Position numbers and translations under genes: made by a program. From contig CAUGTZ010000015.1 in NCBI GenBank assembly GCA_959602645.1, forward strand, positions 1-64,000: DNA of 64,000 nucleotides, in the 5' to 3' direction. How positions within the stretch are numbered: the stretch's first letter is position 1; every line of letters begins with the position of its first letter. The stretch comes from an uncultured Collinsella sp. GTDB lineage: Bacteria; Actinomycetota; Coriobacteriia; Coriobacteriales; Coriobacteriaceae. Below are positions 8,788 to 17,487 of the stretch, piece after piece. The notes below the pieces were generated by a model. That model searched no databases, had not been told where the DNA came from, and was given only the letters and a program-made list of their open reading frames with translations.

Positions 8788-9756
8788 ATGAACGCACGCG
8801 ATCTGATCAAAGAGGCAATTGCCGAGAAGGGCAAGTTCGACAGCGTCTACTGGATTGCTTGCGGTGGCTCCATGATCGATTTGATCCCGGCTCATGAGCT
8901 TCTGCAGCGCGAGGCAACCACCTTCACTTCGTATATCTATACGGCTCGCGAGTTTGATATCATGCGCCCACGCCGCTTGGGTGAGAAATCCCTGGTCATT
9001 GCTTGCAGCCACAGTGGCAACACCCCCGAGGTCGTCGAGGGCTGTGAGATTGCCCTTGCTGCCGGCGCTACGGTAATCGCCCAGACCGACAACGCTGGAT
9101 CCAAGATTGACTCCGGCAAGTGGACCACGTGGGTCTACCCGTGGGGCGAGGGTGTGCCGCAGGCCGAGGTCCCCGCTGGCATTTCGCTGTCGCTTGCGGC
9201 AGAGCTGCTCGATCAGCAGGAGGGCTACGCCGATCTTGCCGATATGTATGCCGGTATCGCCGAGATGGATAAGATTCTTCCCCCGGCACGCGAGAAGGTA
9301 AATGCCGAGCTGGGCGATCGTTTTGCCAAGCTTTGCCAGGAGCATGAGTTCTTCTATATTCTGGGCAGCGGTCCCAACTTTAGCCAGACCTACGGTTTCG
9401 CTATCTGCTCTCTTATGGAGATGCAGTGGCAGCACTGCAGCTACATCCACTCTGCCGAGTACTTCCATGGCCCCTTCGAGGCTACTCAGGATGGCGTTTT
9501 TTACTTCCTGCAGATGGGCTCCAGCGAGTGCCGTGCTATGGACGAGCGCGCCCTGGCGTTCCTTAAGACGCATACCGATACGCTGATGGTGCTCGATGCC
9601 AAGGAGTACGGTATGGAGGCCGTGCCGGCGAGCGTCCGTGCCTATCTGGACCCGGTGCTGTTCTACGCCATGAACTGCGAGCTGCGTGCCGCACGCGGCA
9701 AGGTGTTTGACCATGATCCCGATTTCCGTCGCTACATGGGCGTCGTCGAGTACTAG
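8788..9756 (+). CDS. SIS-domain deglycase, FrlB-like
   Basis: A 322-residue protein with two SIS domains. The first has VYWIACGGSMIDLIPAHELL and CSHSGNTPEVVE. The second has FYILGSGPNFSQTYGFAICS and the motif SAEYFHGPFE, whose Glu is catalytic in the FrlB/GlmS group. FrlB splits fructoselysine 6-phosphate into lysine and glucose 6-phosphate, and FraB does the same for fructose-asparagine. AAAGGA precedes ATG 8788. The pairing with a PfkB kinase immediately downstream mirrors frlB-frlD. I infer a deglycase acting on a phosphorylated glycated amine; the amine is unknown. Confidence 0.82.
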   Translation: MNARDLIKEAIAEKGKFDSVYWIACGGSMIDLIPAHELLQREATTFTSYIYTAREFDIMRPRRLGEKSLVIACSHSGNTPEVVEGCEIALAAGATVIAQTDNAGSKIDSGKWTTWVYPWGEGVPQAEVPAGISLSLAAELLDQQEGYADLADMYAGIAEMDKILPPAREKVNAELGDRFAKLCQEHEFFYILGSGPNFSQTYGFAICSLMEMQWQHCSYIHSAEYFHGPFEATQDGVFYFLQMGSSECRAMDERALAFLKTHTDTLMVLDAKEYGMEAVPASVRAYLDPVLFYAMNCELRAARGKVFDHDPDFRRYMGVVEY

Positions 9757-9769
9757 AAGGGTAAATACC

Positions 9770-10633
9770 ATGGCATTTAACGTTAACGCGCTCGGATTTG
9801 GCGACAACGTCGTCGATCGCTACGAGCATATCCACACCATGTATCCTGGCGGCAACGCGGTGAATTTCGCCGTTTATGCCAAGAAATGCGGTGCCGCACG
9901 CTCCGCATACATGGGCATTTTTGGCAATGACGCCGCTGCCGAGCATGTCATTACAAGCCTCGAGGATGAGGGTATCGAACTTGACAAGTGCGAGCAGATG
10001 ATTGGCGAGAACGGAGCGGCTCGCGTGACCGTCGTTGACGGTGACCGTGTCTTCCTCGGCTCCAACGAGGGCGGTATCCGTGGCGATGCGCGCTATGTCC
10101 TCGATCGCTTTGACCTTTCGTACATGAAGCAGTTCGATGTGGTTCATTCGGGCAACTATTGCTTTACCGAGCGCGAGCTGCCCAAGTTGAAGGCTGCGGG
10201 CGTCACGGTCTCTTTTGACTTTTCGGACGACTCCACCGACGAGTACTACGAGCAGATTGCGCCCTACGTCGATTTTGCTTTCTTTAGTGCGGCGGATGCC
10301 GCGAGTGAGGACGAGATTCGCGAGCGTCTGGCATGGGTGAAGGGCCTGGGTCCGCGTTTTGTGTCGGCTACGGCGGGCGCCGAGGGCTGCATTGCTTACG
10401 ACGGCGAGCGTTATTACCGCCAGCTGGCTAAACCGGTAACGGACATGAAGGACACCATGGGGGCGGGCGACTCGTTCCTCACCTCGTTTTTGATGTGCTA
10501 TCTCGATTCCGCCAAGCGTGGTGAGGATGGCGCCGAGGCCATCGAGCGCGCGCTCGATTTTGCTGCCGGGTTTGCCTCGACCGTGTGCGGCATGGAAGGT
10601 TCTTGGGGCCACGGAGTACCAATCGTCGAATAG
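9770..10633 (+). CDS. PfkB-family sugar kinase, FrlD-like (first copy)
   Basis: A 287-residue ribokinase-fold kinase. It shows MYPGGNAVNFAVYAKKCGA (substrate-binding N-terminal motif) and the C-terminal PfkB signature DTMGAGDSFLTSFL with the catalytic Asp. Its short lid and the phrase SFDFSDDSTDEYYEQIAPYVD resemble FrlD, fructoselysine 6-kinase, as I remember it. It begins 13 bases after the SIS gene. It would phosphorylate the imported sugar conjugate before the SIS enzyme cleaves it. Confidence 0.85.
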   Translation: MAFNVNALGFGDNVVDRYEHIHTMYPGGNAVNFAVYAKKCGAARSAYMGIFGNDAAAEHVITSLEDEGIELDKCEQMIGENGAARVTVVDGDRVFLGSNEGGIRGDARYVLDRFDLSYMKQFDVVHSGNYCFTERELPKLKAAGVTVSFDFSDDSTDEYYEQIAPYVDFAFFSAADAASEDEIRERLAWVKGLGPRFVSATAGAEGCIAYDGERYYRQLAKPVTDMKDTMGAGDSFLTSFLMCYLDSAKRGEDGAEAIERALDFAAGFASTVCGMEGSWGHGVPIVE

Positions 10634-10703
10634 CTTAAGAAAGCGTACGGCGGTCTGGCTATGAGGCCTTGGACAGCCGATGCAAAACAATAAGCGAATC
10701 GCG

Positions 10704-10737
10704 AAAAGGGGGCTCGTTATGTGGTGGGTCCCCTTTT
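10704..10737 (+). terminator. Possible intra-operon hairpin
   Basis: AAAAGGGG and CCCCTTTT pair across an 18-base loop between the two kinase genes. It may be a weak terminator or a processing site that lowers expression of the distal genes. Confidence 0.4.
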
Positions 10738-10754
10738 GAACATTGGAGAAGAGT

Positions 10755-11555
10755 ATGGGTATTAAAGCGTGTGCGGCTGGTTTTTGCTGCGCGGACGTCT
10801 ATCAAAACATCGGCGTGTTCTATCCGACTGGTAACGGCATTGACTGGGGTATCCATCTTGCACGAATGGGCGTTTCGGTATCCGCCGTGTCGGTTGTCGG
10901 CAAGGACGAGTACGGAGACAAGATGAGGGAGGCGCTGGCCGCTGAGGGGTTCGATATCTCACGCCTGCGGGTGGAGGATGGCGACACTTCGGTGATGCTC
11001 ATGGCATTGAAAGACGGCGTCGATCGTGTGCATCTTGAGGCAATCGATGGCGTAATGGAGACATATCGACCGAATGAAGACGACCGGGCGTTTATCCTAG
11101 AGCATGACATCATTCATACCGACCTGTTTGGCAATTGTTTGGACCTCCTGCCCGAGTGGCATGATGCGGGCAAGACGGTGGTTATGGACTTCTCGGTGTT
11201 CAGCCAGGATCCCGAATATGCCTGCGAGAATCATTTTCCCTACGTTGACTACGCATTTATGTCGTTTGAAGATGACACTCCGGAGCTGCGAGACTGGGTA
11301 CGTCACGCGCAGGAATTGGGGCCGCGCGTTGCGGTTGCCACGCTTGGCGAGAAGGGAAGCATTGCCTATGACGGTGAGCGCTTCTATGAGTGCGGGATCG
11401 TGCCGGCGGAGAAGGTCGTTAATACCGTGGGTGCCGGCGACTCGTATATCGCCGGGTTTACCAAGGGCGTGATCGATGGCCTTGATATTCCGGCGTGTAT
11501 GAAGGCGGGCGCTGAGCTGTCGTCCCGAGTGATTGGTTCTTTTGAGCCGTACTAG
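10755..11555 (+). CDS. PfkB-family sugar kinase, FrlD-like (second copy)
   Basis: A 266-residue ribokinase-fold kinase, paralogous to the preceding one but clearly divergent. The nucleotide/catalytic signature is NTVGAGDSYIAGFTKG. The N-terminal substrate motif reads PTGNGIDWGIHLARMGV in place of GGNAVNFAV, so the acceptor site differs. A FrlD-like segment VVMDFSVFSQDPEYA is present. GGAGAAGAG stands before ATG 10755. Two kinases in one operon suggest two related substrates. Confidence 0.83.
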   Translation: MGIKACAAGFCCADVYQNIGVFYPTGNGIDWGIHLARMGVSVSAVSVVGKDEYGDKMREALAAEGFDISRLRVEDGDTSVMLMALKDGVDRVHLEAIDGVMETYRPNEDDRAFILEHDIIHTDLFGNCLDLLPEWHDAGKTVVMDFSVFSQDPEYACENHFPYVDYAFMSFEDDTPELRDWVRHAQELGPRVAVATLGEKGSIAYDGERFYECGIVPAEKVVNTVGAGDSYIAGFTKGVIDGLDIPACMKAGAELSSRVIGSFEPY

Positions 11556-11582
11556 GGTCAAATGCCTGGAAAGGAGTACGAA

Positions 11583-12443
11583 ATGGTTATCGACATGTTG
11601 GTCCATCCTATGCTCTACGGCGAGATCTGTACGCCGGGTGATGAGCCTGATGGATTCGGTTTTTGGTCACGAGAATATGGTATGGGGCATATGGGCCCCA
11701 TGGATTGGGATGAGCTTCAAGTCGAGATGGACGTCTGCGATGTGCAGAAGAGCGTGCTCATGCCGCTCGATGTAACCACGGCATGCGGAGGGCACTTTGG
11801 CACCAATGACCAGATTGCCATGCTGGTTGCCGCACATCCCGATCGTCTGTGGGGATTTGCGAGCGTAGACCCGCAGGTGAGCGGTGCCGCAGACGAATTG
11901 GAGCGCGCCTTTACCGAGTTGGGGGCAAAGGGGCTTTGCCTGCATCCTGCAAAGCAGGGTTTTGCCCCCGATGATGCTGTGGCCGAGCCGCTTTACGAAC
12001 TGTGCGAGCGCTATAACAAGCCGGTGGTTTTCCATGCCGGTATGTCTTGGGAGCCGGGCGCAGAGCTCTCGCGCAGTAACCCGCTTGCATTTGAGCACAC
12101 AATCGCAACGCATCCAAATGTGCGTTTTAGTTTGACCCATTTTGGCTGGCCCTGGGTGCGCGAGACCGTGGCGATGCTGCTCAAGTATCCCAACTGCTAC
12201 GCGGACACCTCTATCACTTACATCGATTCGCCCGAGGAGATGATGCAGCGTCTTTTCACGGTCGATATGGGGCCGCTGTGGTATGAGCGCGCGCTATCGC
12301 ACCAAGTGATGTTCGCCAGCAATACGCCGCGCTTCCGCGCATTCAAACTCAAGCGGGCGCTCGATACCGTGCCCATGCGCGATGATGCGCGAGAAAGGCT
12401 CTACTGGGGTAATGCCCTGCGTTTTCTTGAAGGGGATGAGTGA
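11583..12443 (+). CDS. Amidohydrolase 2 family protein
   Basis: A 286-residue TIM-barrel protein of the amidohydrolase 2 (ACMSD/LigI-like) family, whose members decarboxylate or hydrolyse carboxylated substrates. Visible: GFASVDPQV, GLCLHPAKQGF, PVVFHAGMSW, FSLTHFGWPWV, YADTSITYID and the closing ERLYWGNALRFL. The N-terminal usual HxH motif is replaced by MLVHPML, with a single His. AAAGGAG precedes ATG 11583. It sits in the middle of the catabolic operon. The reaction is unknown. Confidence 0.75.
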   Translation: MVIDMLVHPMLYGEICTPGDEPDGFGFWSREYGMGHMGPMDWDELQVEMDVCDVQKSVLMPLDVTTACGGHFGTNDQIAMLVAAHPDRLWGFASVDPQVSGAADELERAFTELGAKGLCLHPAKQGFAPDDAVAEPLYELCERYNKPVVFHAGMSWEPGAELSRSNPLAFEHTIATHPNVRFSLTHFGWPWVRETVAMLLKYPNCYADTSITYIDSPEEMMQRLFTVDMGPLWYERALSHQVMFASNTPRFRAFKLKRALDTVPMRDDARERLYWGNALRFLEGDE

Positions 12444-12445
12444 AC

Positions 12446-12874
12446 ATGGTGACGCTCGAGACATTGAGCTATCTATCGACTGCTCCGGACCAGTTCATCG
12501 ATATTACCGAGGATGTGCACGCTGCCATCGAACGCAGCTCGGTGACGAATGGCTTGGCGGCGATTATTTTGTCGCATACGACCTGCGGAATCGTGGTAAA
12601 CGAGGGGCTGCCCTGCGTGGAGACGGATCTTATGGAGACGCTTGATCGCATCGCCCCACTCGATGCCCCCTATGCGCATGCACACTTCCTGCCGAGCTAT
12701 GGAGCCACCGGTAACAACTCCTGTGGGCATATCAAGAGCATGATTTGTGGAAACAGTTGCTTCTTTCCCGTCCAAGATGGCCACATCGTGTGCGGAGGTG
12801 CCCAGAACATCTATCTTGCGGAGTTTGACGGTCCGCAGAAGCGAAAAGTGTACGTCGAGGTGCTGGGGGAGTAA
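12446..12874 (+). CDS. YjbQ-like UPF0047 protein
   Basis: A 142-residue protein of the UPF0047/YjbQ family. It has HTTCGIVVNEG, the GNNSCGHIKSMICGNSC segment, and the C-terminal EFDGPQKRKVYVEVLGE. Members bind metal at conserved histidines, and some have weak thiamine-phosphate synthase activity; the physiological role is unsettled. ATG 12446 follows AAGGGG and stands 2 bases after the preceding stop. UPF0047 is not usual in fructosamine operons. Confidence 0.8.
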   Translation: MVTLETLSYLSTAPDQFIDITEDVHAAIERSSVTNGLAAIILSHTTCGIVVNEGLPCVETDLMETLDRIAPLDAPYAHAHFLPSYGATGNNSCGHIKSMICGNSCFFPVQDGHIVCGGAQNIYLAEFDGPQKRKVYVEVLGE

Positions 12875-12907
12875 CGTCCCTGCAATGACCCTAAGAAGGA
12901 GCACGTT

Positions 12908-13717
12908 ATGTCGTTTCTAACCTCGATGTTCAAGACCGAAAAGCCGGTTATCGGAATGCTGCACCTGCGTCCTCTGCCGGGCGATCCACTGTATTACCCG
13001 GGCGGAAGCGTGTCGCAGGTCGTGGAAGCCGCAAAGCGCGATCTCGAGGCGTTGCAGCAGGGCGGTGTCGATGGCATTTTAATTACCAATGAGCTCTCGA
13101 TGCCCTATGAGCAGCATGTTTCTCCCTCAACCCTTGCATCGATGGGCTATGTAATCGGGGCTCTATCCCATGATCTGTCGACTCCTTGGGGAGCTGAAGC
13201 TATTTACGATGGTGATGCCACAATCGAGCTGTGCGCTGCCGTCGACGCGCAGTTCACGCGCTGCAATTTTTGCGGTGCCTGGGCCGGTGATCTCGGGCTG
13301 ATTAACCGAGATTTCGCTCACACCATGCGTCGCAAGGCGGCGCTGCGCCTGGACGACCTCAAGCTTTTTCACTTCATCACGAGCGAGGGCGAGGTTTATC
13401 TCAACGACCGCACGACCGCGGACATTGCCGATTCACTTCTCTTTAATTGCCTACCGGATGCGATGGTCATCGGCGGTTCGGCTGCCGGTCGTGGCGCTTC
13501 GGGCGAGCTTGCCGACGAGGTCCGCGAGCGTGTTGGCGAAGTGCCCGTGGTATGTGGCACCGGTTGTCGCGAAAATACCGTGGCTGACGTATTTGCTCAC
13601 TACGATGGCGCGTTTGTCGGCACGTGCTTAAAGCGCGACGGAAAGCTGGATGCCCCGATTGATGTTGAGCGGGTGGTTCGTTTTATGGCTGCCGCTCGTA
13701 CGGCGCGAGGGGAGTAG
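12908..13717 (+). CDS. BtpA/SgcQ-family protein
   Basis: A 269-residue TIM-barrel protein of the BtpA family, related to E. coli SgcQ. Typical segments are KPVIGMLHLRPLPGDP, the GVDGILITNE strand, DAMVIGGSAAGRGA and the closing GAFVGTCLKRDGKLDAPIDVERV. BtpA affects photosystem I assembly in cyanobacteria, but bacterial SgcQ-like members usually sit in carbohydrate operons with no proven reaction. AAGAAGGAG precedes ATG 12908. Confidence 0.82.
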   Translation: MSFLTSMFKTEKPVIGMLHLRPLPGDPLYYPGGSVSQVVEAAKRDLEALQQGGVDGILITNELSMPYEQHVSPSTLASMGYVIGALSHDLSTPWGAEAIYDGDATIELCAAVDAQFTRCNFCGAWAGDLGLINRDFAHTMRRKAALRLDDLKLFHFITSEGEVYLNDRTTADIADSLLFNCLPDAMVIGGSAAGRGASGELADEVRERVGEVPVVCGTGCRENTVADVFAHYDGAFVGTCLKRDGKLDAPIDVERVVRFMAAARTARGE

Positions 13718-13723
13718 GCACCT

Positions 13724-15241
13724 ATGGCGCTCTATCTGGGTATTGATATTGGGACAAGCGCCTCTAAAGGCGTTTTAATCGATGATCGATGCAACATCGT
13801 TTGCCAAGCCTCTTGTGGACATGAGACGGACAACCCGTGTGATGGATGGTACCAGCATGATGCTGAGGCAGTTTGGTGGGGCGATTTTTGCCGCTTGTCG
13901 CGCGAGCTGGTGATGCTATCGGGGGTTAACGCGGCGCAGATCGGATGCGTGGGCCTTTCCGCATTGGGTTGCGACTGTGTGCCGGTCGATACCGAGTGCA
14001 ACGCGCTGGCGCCCGCGATTTTGTATGGAGTCGATGCACGTTCGAAGCCGCAGATTGACGAGCTCCTTTCCGAATATGGGTCAGGTCGCGCACGCGAACT
14101 TTTCGGGCACGATCCCTGCTCATCAGATATTGCTCCTAAGATCTTATGGTTTAAGGAGAATATGCCCGAGGTGCACGAACGTGCCGCGAAGTTCCTGACG
14201 GCATCATCGTTTCTATGCGCAAAGTTGACGGGGCGTTTTACGGTGGACCGTTACTTGGCGGAGGATTTTCTTCCCCTATACGACCGCTACACTTGGAGGG
14301 TTGATGCTCGGGAATGTGCTCGTTTCTGCCGGCCTGACCAGATGGCGGAGGTAATGTCGGCTACCGATATTGCCGGGGCGATTACGCAGCGCGCGGCTGA
14401 GGCGACAGGGCTCGCGGCAGGGACACCTGTCTTAGTGGGAACGGGCGACTCTGGTGCCGAGGCCATTTCGACGGGTGTATTTCGTCCCGGCGATATGATG
14501 GTTCAGTTGGGGAGCACGGCGTATTTCATCTACCTAGCTGATCATATGGTCGATGATGCCCGCCTGTGGCCAGGGACGTTTATCATTCCCGGAACTTACG
14601 GGATCTGCGCGGGGACCAATACGGCGGGTGCACTCACATCGTGGCTGCGCCAAGAGCTGTATCGCGACGCCGTGGAGGCCGAGGGCCACGGTGGCCCCGA
14701 TGCATATTCGGTCATGGCGCATGATGCCGCCGATGTGGCGCCGGGTGCCGATGGGCTCCTGTGCCTGCCGTACTTTGCGGGGGAGCGTACTCCGCTCAAC
14801 GATCCCGAGGCACGTGGCGTCTTCTTTGGCCTGACCGGAAGGCATACGCGAGCCCATATGGTTCGCGCCGCCTTGGAAGGCGTCGCGTATACCGTTGCAT
14901 CCCATGTCGACATTATCGAGCGAGAGCATGGACTGCCAATTGGGCGCATTATGCTTGTCGGAGGTGGAACCAAGAATCCAGTTTGGATGCAGGCTATCGC
15001 CGACGTATGCGGGCGCGAGGTCTCGGTTGCCAAGGTTACGGTGGGCGCATGCTTCGGTGATGCCATCATGGCAGCTCTCGCAGGTGGCGCCTATGCATCA
15101 TGGGATGAACTCGCCCAAGTCCTTGGCGTTGCACAAACAATCGTGCCCGATATGGATGCCCACGAGCTATATGCGTCGCGTCGTCATATCTTTGACGAAT
15201 TGTATGCACGTAACCGTGATCTCATGCACGAATTGGTGTAA
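13724..15241 (+). CDS. FGGY-family carbohydrate kinase
   Basis: A 505-residue sugar kinase of the FGGY family, closest in layout to xylulokinase. N-terminal domain: YLGIDIGTSASKGVLID. Central: GTGDSGAEAISTGVFRPGD and LGSTAYF. Signature: AGERTPLNDPEARGVFFGL. C-terminal ATP-binding region: VGGGTKNPVWMQAIADVCG. It starts six bases after the BtpA gene and is the last gene before a terminator. A ketopentose or other polyol could be the substrate. Together with the two PfkB kinases it makes three sugar kinases in one operon. Confidence 0.88.
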   Translation: MALYLGIDIGTSASKGVLIDDRCNIVCQASCGHETDNPCDGWYQHDAEAVWWGDFCRLSRELVMLSGVNAAQIGCVGLSALGCDCVPVDTECNALAPAILYGVDARSKPQIDELLSEYGSGRARELFGHDPCSSDIAPKILWFKENMPEVHERAAKFLTASSFLCAKLTGRFTVDRYLAEDFLPLYDRYTWRVDARECARFCRPDQMAEVMSATDIAGAITQRAAEATGLAAGTPVLVGTGDSGAEAISTGVFRPGDMMVQLGSTAYFIYLADHMVDDARLWPGTFIIPGTYGICAGTNTAGALTSWLRQELYRDAVEAEGHGGPDAYSVMAHDAADVAPGADGLLCLPYFAGERTPLNDPEARGVFFGLTGRHTRAHMVRAALEGVAYTVASHVDIIEREHGLPIGRIMLVGGGTKNPVWMQAIADVCGREVSVAKVTVGACFGDAIMAALAGGAYASWDELAQVLGVAQTIVPDMDAHELYASRRHIFDELYARNRDLMHELV

Positions 15242-15262
15242 TGCTGCCGAATTGTACTGCCT

Positions 15263-15309
15263 GCCAATAGGGACTGCGTTGTGCGATTCGCATGTCCCTT
15301 GGCATTTTT
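15263..15309 (+). terminator. Terminator of the catabolic operon
   Basis: A long imperfect stem (GCCA..AGGGAC..GCG with CGC..GTCCCT..TGGC) followed by TTTTT. It lies between convergent genes. Confidence 0.8.
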
Positions 15310-15320
15310 GCCCACAGGGG

Positions 15321-16103
15321 TTAGCGAAGGTCAAAAACAGAGTGCGCATTTGCTAAAACTACCGACTCGATGCGCTTTGCGTCACAGTTTTTGAGTGAGG
15401 CAATGTGCATCGAGGTCCTTGCGAGCGATCTGATGAGCGATTGCACACTTGTTTCTGTGTTTGGTTCGGCCGGCGCATCGGTCTCGAGCAGTAGACGGTC
15501 GAGTGGAATCTGTCGGGCATATTCGCGACCGCGCTTGGTGGCGAGCATACGCTCGTTCACGGAAAAATAGCAGCCTGCGTTTCGCGCACGGACGAACTCG
15601 TTCGAGGTACCGCTAAACCAGTGAAAGATGACGGCGGGGGAGTTGGGGCTTGGGGTGAGCAATCCATATGACTCAAGGGCGTCCAGTACGGTTCCTGCCG
15701 AACGAACAGCGTGAATTGATATCACGCGCCCGGCAAGAGGGTGCTGCACGAGTGCATCGCAGAGCCGGTCAAATGCCTGTACTTGTAGCGACTCGCTTCC
15801 GGCAAAACGAGCGGAAAAGTCGAGCCCGACCTCGCCGATCAAGCGTTCTTGTGCAGCGACTTCGCAAAGCAGATTGATTTCAGCGTTGCCACATCGTCCG
15901 TCGACGAGCCACCAGGGATGGAGGCCGATGCCGGCAAAGATATTTGAACGGCCGCAGGCGCGCTTCTTGGCGCGTGCAAAGTCGTGCGGATCGACGCCGC
16001 AGTCAAATAGAATCAGGCCCAGCGCCGTTGCCTCATCGGCAACGGCGTCCGGGTGAGCCATTAGATCAAGATGGCAGTGTGCATCAAATAACCGGGGCTC
16101 CAT
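15321..16103 (-). CDS. tatD: TatD-family metal-dependent hydrolase
   Basis: A 260-residue TatD-type deoxyribonuclease. Metal ligands are visible in order: DAHCHLD, GEVGLDF, ISIHAVRS, FHWFSGT (HCFSG in most relatives) and LLLETDAP. Members act as 3'-5' exonucleases in DNA repair or turnover. It begins 14 bases after the stop of the TcdA gene and is co-transcribed with it. Confidence 0.88.
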   Translation of the reverse strand: MEPRLFDAHCHLDLMAHPDAVADEATALGLILFDCGVDPHDFARAKKRACGRSNIFAGIGLHPWWLVDGRCGNAEINLLCEVAAQERLIGEVGLDFSARFAGSESLQVQAFDRLCDALVQHPLAGRVISIHAVRSAGTVLDALESYGLLTPSPNSPAVIFHWFSGTSNEFVRARNAGCYFSVNERMLATKRGREYARQIPLDRLLLETDAPAEPNTETSVQSLIRSLARTSMHIASLKNCDAKRIESVVLANAHSVFDLR

Positions 16104-16117
16104 CTCGGCGCGCTCCG

Positions 16118-16909
16118 CTAGTCTAGGCGCTGGCCATCGGCGCGCACGCGCTCGGTGCCGCGGCCACTGATCTGACGGATAACCTCGCCGGCGATCATCT
16201 GGCCCATGATGGGCGGCATAAAGCTGGCGGTTCCCAGCTCGGTGCGCTCGTGGATGTTGGAAGGATCGCGGGGCTGTGTCTTAACCGATTCCTCGCAGCT
16301 AAACAGTACGTGTAGGCTCTTGATTCCGCGCTTCTTACATTCTTTGCGCATAATGCGGCTCATGGGGTCACGTACCGTATCGAAGATGTCGGCAAAGCGG
16401 AGGCACTCGGGATGGAGTTTGTTGGCCCCGCCCATGGAGCTAACCAAACGGATGTCATGGTCCTGAGCATATTTGGCAATGGTGAGCTTGGCCGAGATGG
16501 TGTCGATGGCGTCGACGACGTAGTCGAGCTTGCCACCCGTCTGCTCCAAAACGCCCGCGAAGAACTCGTCGATGTTGTCGCTCAGCAGGTATTCGGTGCG
16601 CTTGATAACGCTGGCGGCGGGATTGATGTCGTGGATCATGGCTTCCATCACGTCAACCTTGCGCTTGCCGACGGTGCTGTGAAAGGCGATGGCCTGTCGA
16701 TTGATGTTGCTGGGCGCGACGATATCCTTGTCCAGAATCACAAAATGACCGATTCCGCCGCGGACAAGTGCCTCGCAGCAGTTGGAGCCCACGCCTCCGC
16801 AGCCGAGCACCAGCACCGTGGCGTTGGCGAGTCTATCGAGTGCCTCACGGCCCATGATGATCTCGAGTTTGGTGTCGCGTGTCTCGACGAGAGCGGCGGT
16901 TTCGGTCAT
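16118..16909 (-). CDS. tcdA: tRNA threonylcarbamoyladenosine dehydratase
   Basis: A 263-residue E1-like (ThiF/MoeB fold) enzyme that makes cyclic t6A37 on ANN-decoding tRNAs with ATP. The nucleotide site is VLVLGCGGVGSNCCEALVRG, followed by GHFVILDKDIVAPSNINRQ and VVDAIDTISAK. The segment SMGGANKLHPE is characteristic of the TcdA/CsdL group. I chose ATG 16909 because GGAGG lies six bases before it; the upstream ATG at 16915 directly abuts that site. The catalytic region IKSLHVLFSCEES is present. Confidence 0.92.
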   Translation of the reverse strand: MTETAALVETRDTKLEIIMGREALDRLANATVLVLGCGGVGSNCCEALVRGGIGHFVILDKDIVAPSNINRQAIAFHSTVGKRKVDVMEAMIHDINPAASVIKRTEYLLSDNIDEFFAGVLEQTGGKLDYVVDAIDTISAKLTIAKYAQDHDIRLVSSMGGANKLHPECLRFADIFDTVRDPMSRIMRKECKKRGIKSLHVLFSCEESVKTQPRDPSNIHERTELGTASFMPPIMGQMIAGEVIRQISGRGTERVRADGQRLD

Positions 16910-16996
16910 AGACATCCTCCGATGGGGAAGCGAATCGTGTTTTAGCTATCACCATTATAGGTATTATCGCGATTCCATTTGAGCCCTAGGGGCTTG

Positions 16997-17126
16997 TTGA
17001 AATGAGGCGGTGATTCGCATAAGATGAAGCAGATGGCACCCGTTGCCGCGGGTTAGCCAACTCCGAAACACGTTTATGGCGTGAGAAGTGGCCGTCTTCG
17101 CATTACGCGGAGGCGGCTATTTTTTT
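16997..17126 (+). ncRNA. Candidate stand-alone small RNA with own promoter and terminator
   Basis: Promoter-like TTGAAA (16997-17002), a 17-base spacer and TAAGAT (17020-17025) precede a region of about 94 bases ending in a clear terminator: GCCGTCTTCGC and GCGGAGGCGGC around ATTAC, then seven Ts (17091-17126). Inside are further helices, e.g. TGGC-ACCCG with CGGGT-TA-GCCA, and CACG with CGTG. No start codon with a good ribosome site is seen. I do not recognise the family. It could be a riboswitch-like leader for the SdpR gene, but that gene has its own promoter downstream. Confidence 0.5.
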
Positions 17127-17144
17127 GAGTACAAGATTAGATAG

Positions 17145-17174
17145 TTAGACAAACATCTAAATATCGAGTATAGT
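17145..17174 (+). promoter_or_regulatory. sdpRI promoter with overlapping operator
   Basis: TTAGAC at 17145-17150, an 18-base spacer and TATAGT at 17169-17174. The dyad TTAGA-CAAACA-TCTAA (17145-17160) covers the -35 and spacer, a normal position for an ArsR-type autorepressor. Confidence 0.6.
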
Positions 17175-17208
17175 GTGCGCGTCATGAGGGGTGCTGAGAG
17201 GAGGTCCT

Positions 17209-17487
17209 ATGCCGGGAGAGGGTTTTAAGGCGCTTGCCGATCCAACGCGACGGCGCATTTTGGAGTTGCTGCGCGAGGGCAATTGTACGGCCGGGGAGCT
17301 TGCCGAGCATTTTGACATCAGCAAGCCGTCATTGAGCCATCATTTGGCGACGCTCAAAAACGCCGGGCTGGTGACCGACGAGCGCCATGGCCAAAACATC
17401 GTTTACAGCTTAAACACCACCGTCATGCAGGACTTGATTGGCTGGTTTATGGGCTTTACAAACACGGAAGGTGATAAGGATGAATAA
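17209..17487 (+). CDS. ArsR-family autorepressor, SdpR-like
   Basis: A 92-residue winged-helix repressor. Visible: FKALADPTRRRILELLREGNC, CTAGELAEHFDISKPSLSHH (recognition helix) and LVTDERHGQNIVYSLNTTV. There is no ArsR metal-binding cysteine pair in the expected helix. Its stop overlaps the start of an SdpI-like gene by eight bases. In Bacillus the pair sdpR-sdpI is autoregulated, with SdpI at the membrane releasing SdpR. GAGAGGAGG precedes ATG 17209. The same logic is plausible here. Confidence 0.88.
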   Translation: MPGEGFKALADPTRRRILELLREGNCTAGELAEHFDISKPSLSHHLATLKNAGLVTDERHGQNIVYSLNTTVMQDLIGWFMGFTNTEGDKDE

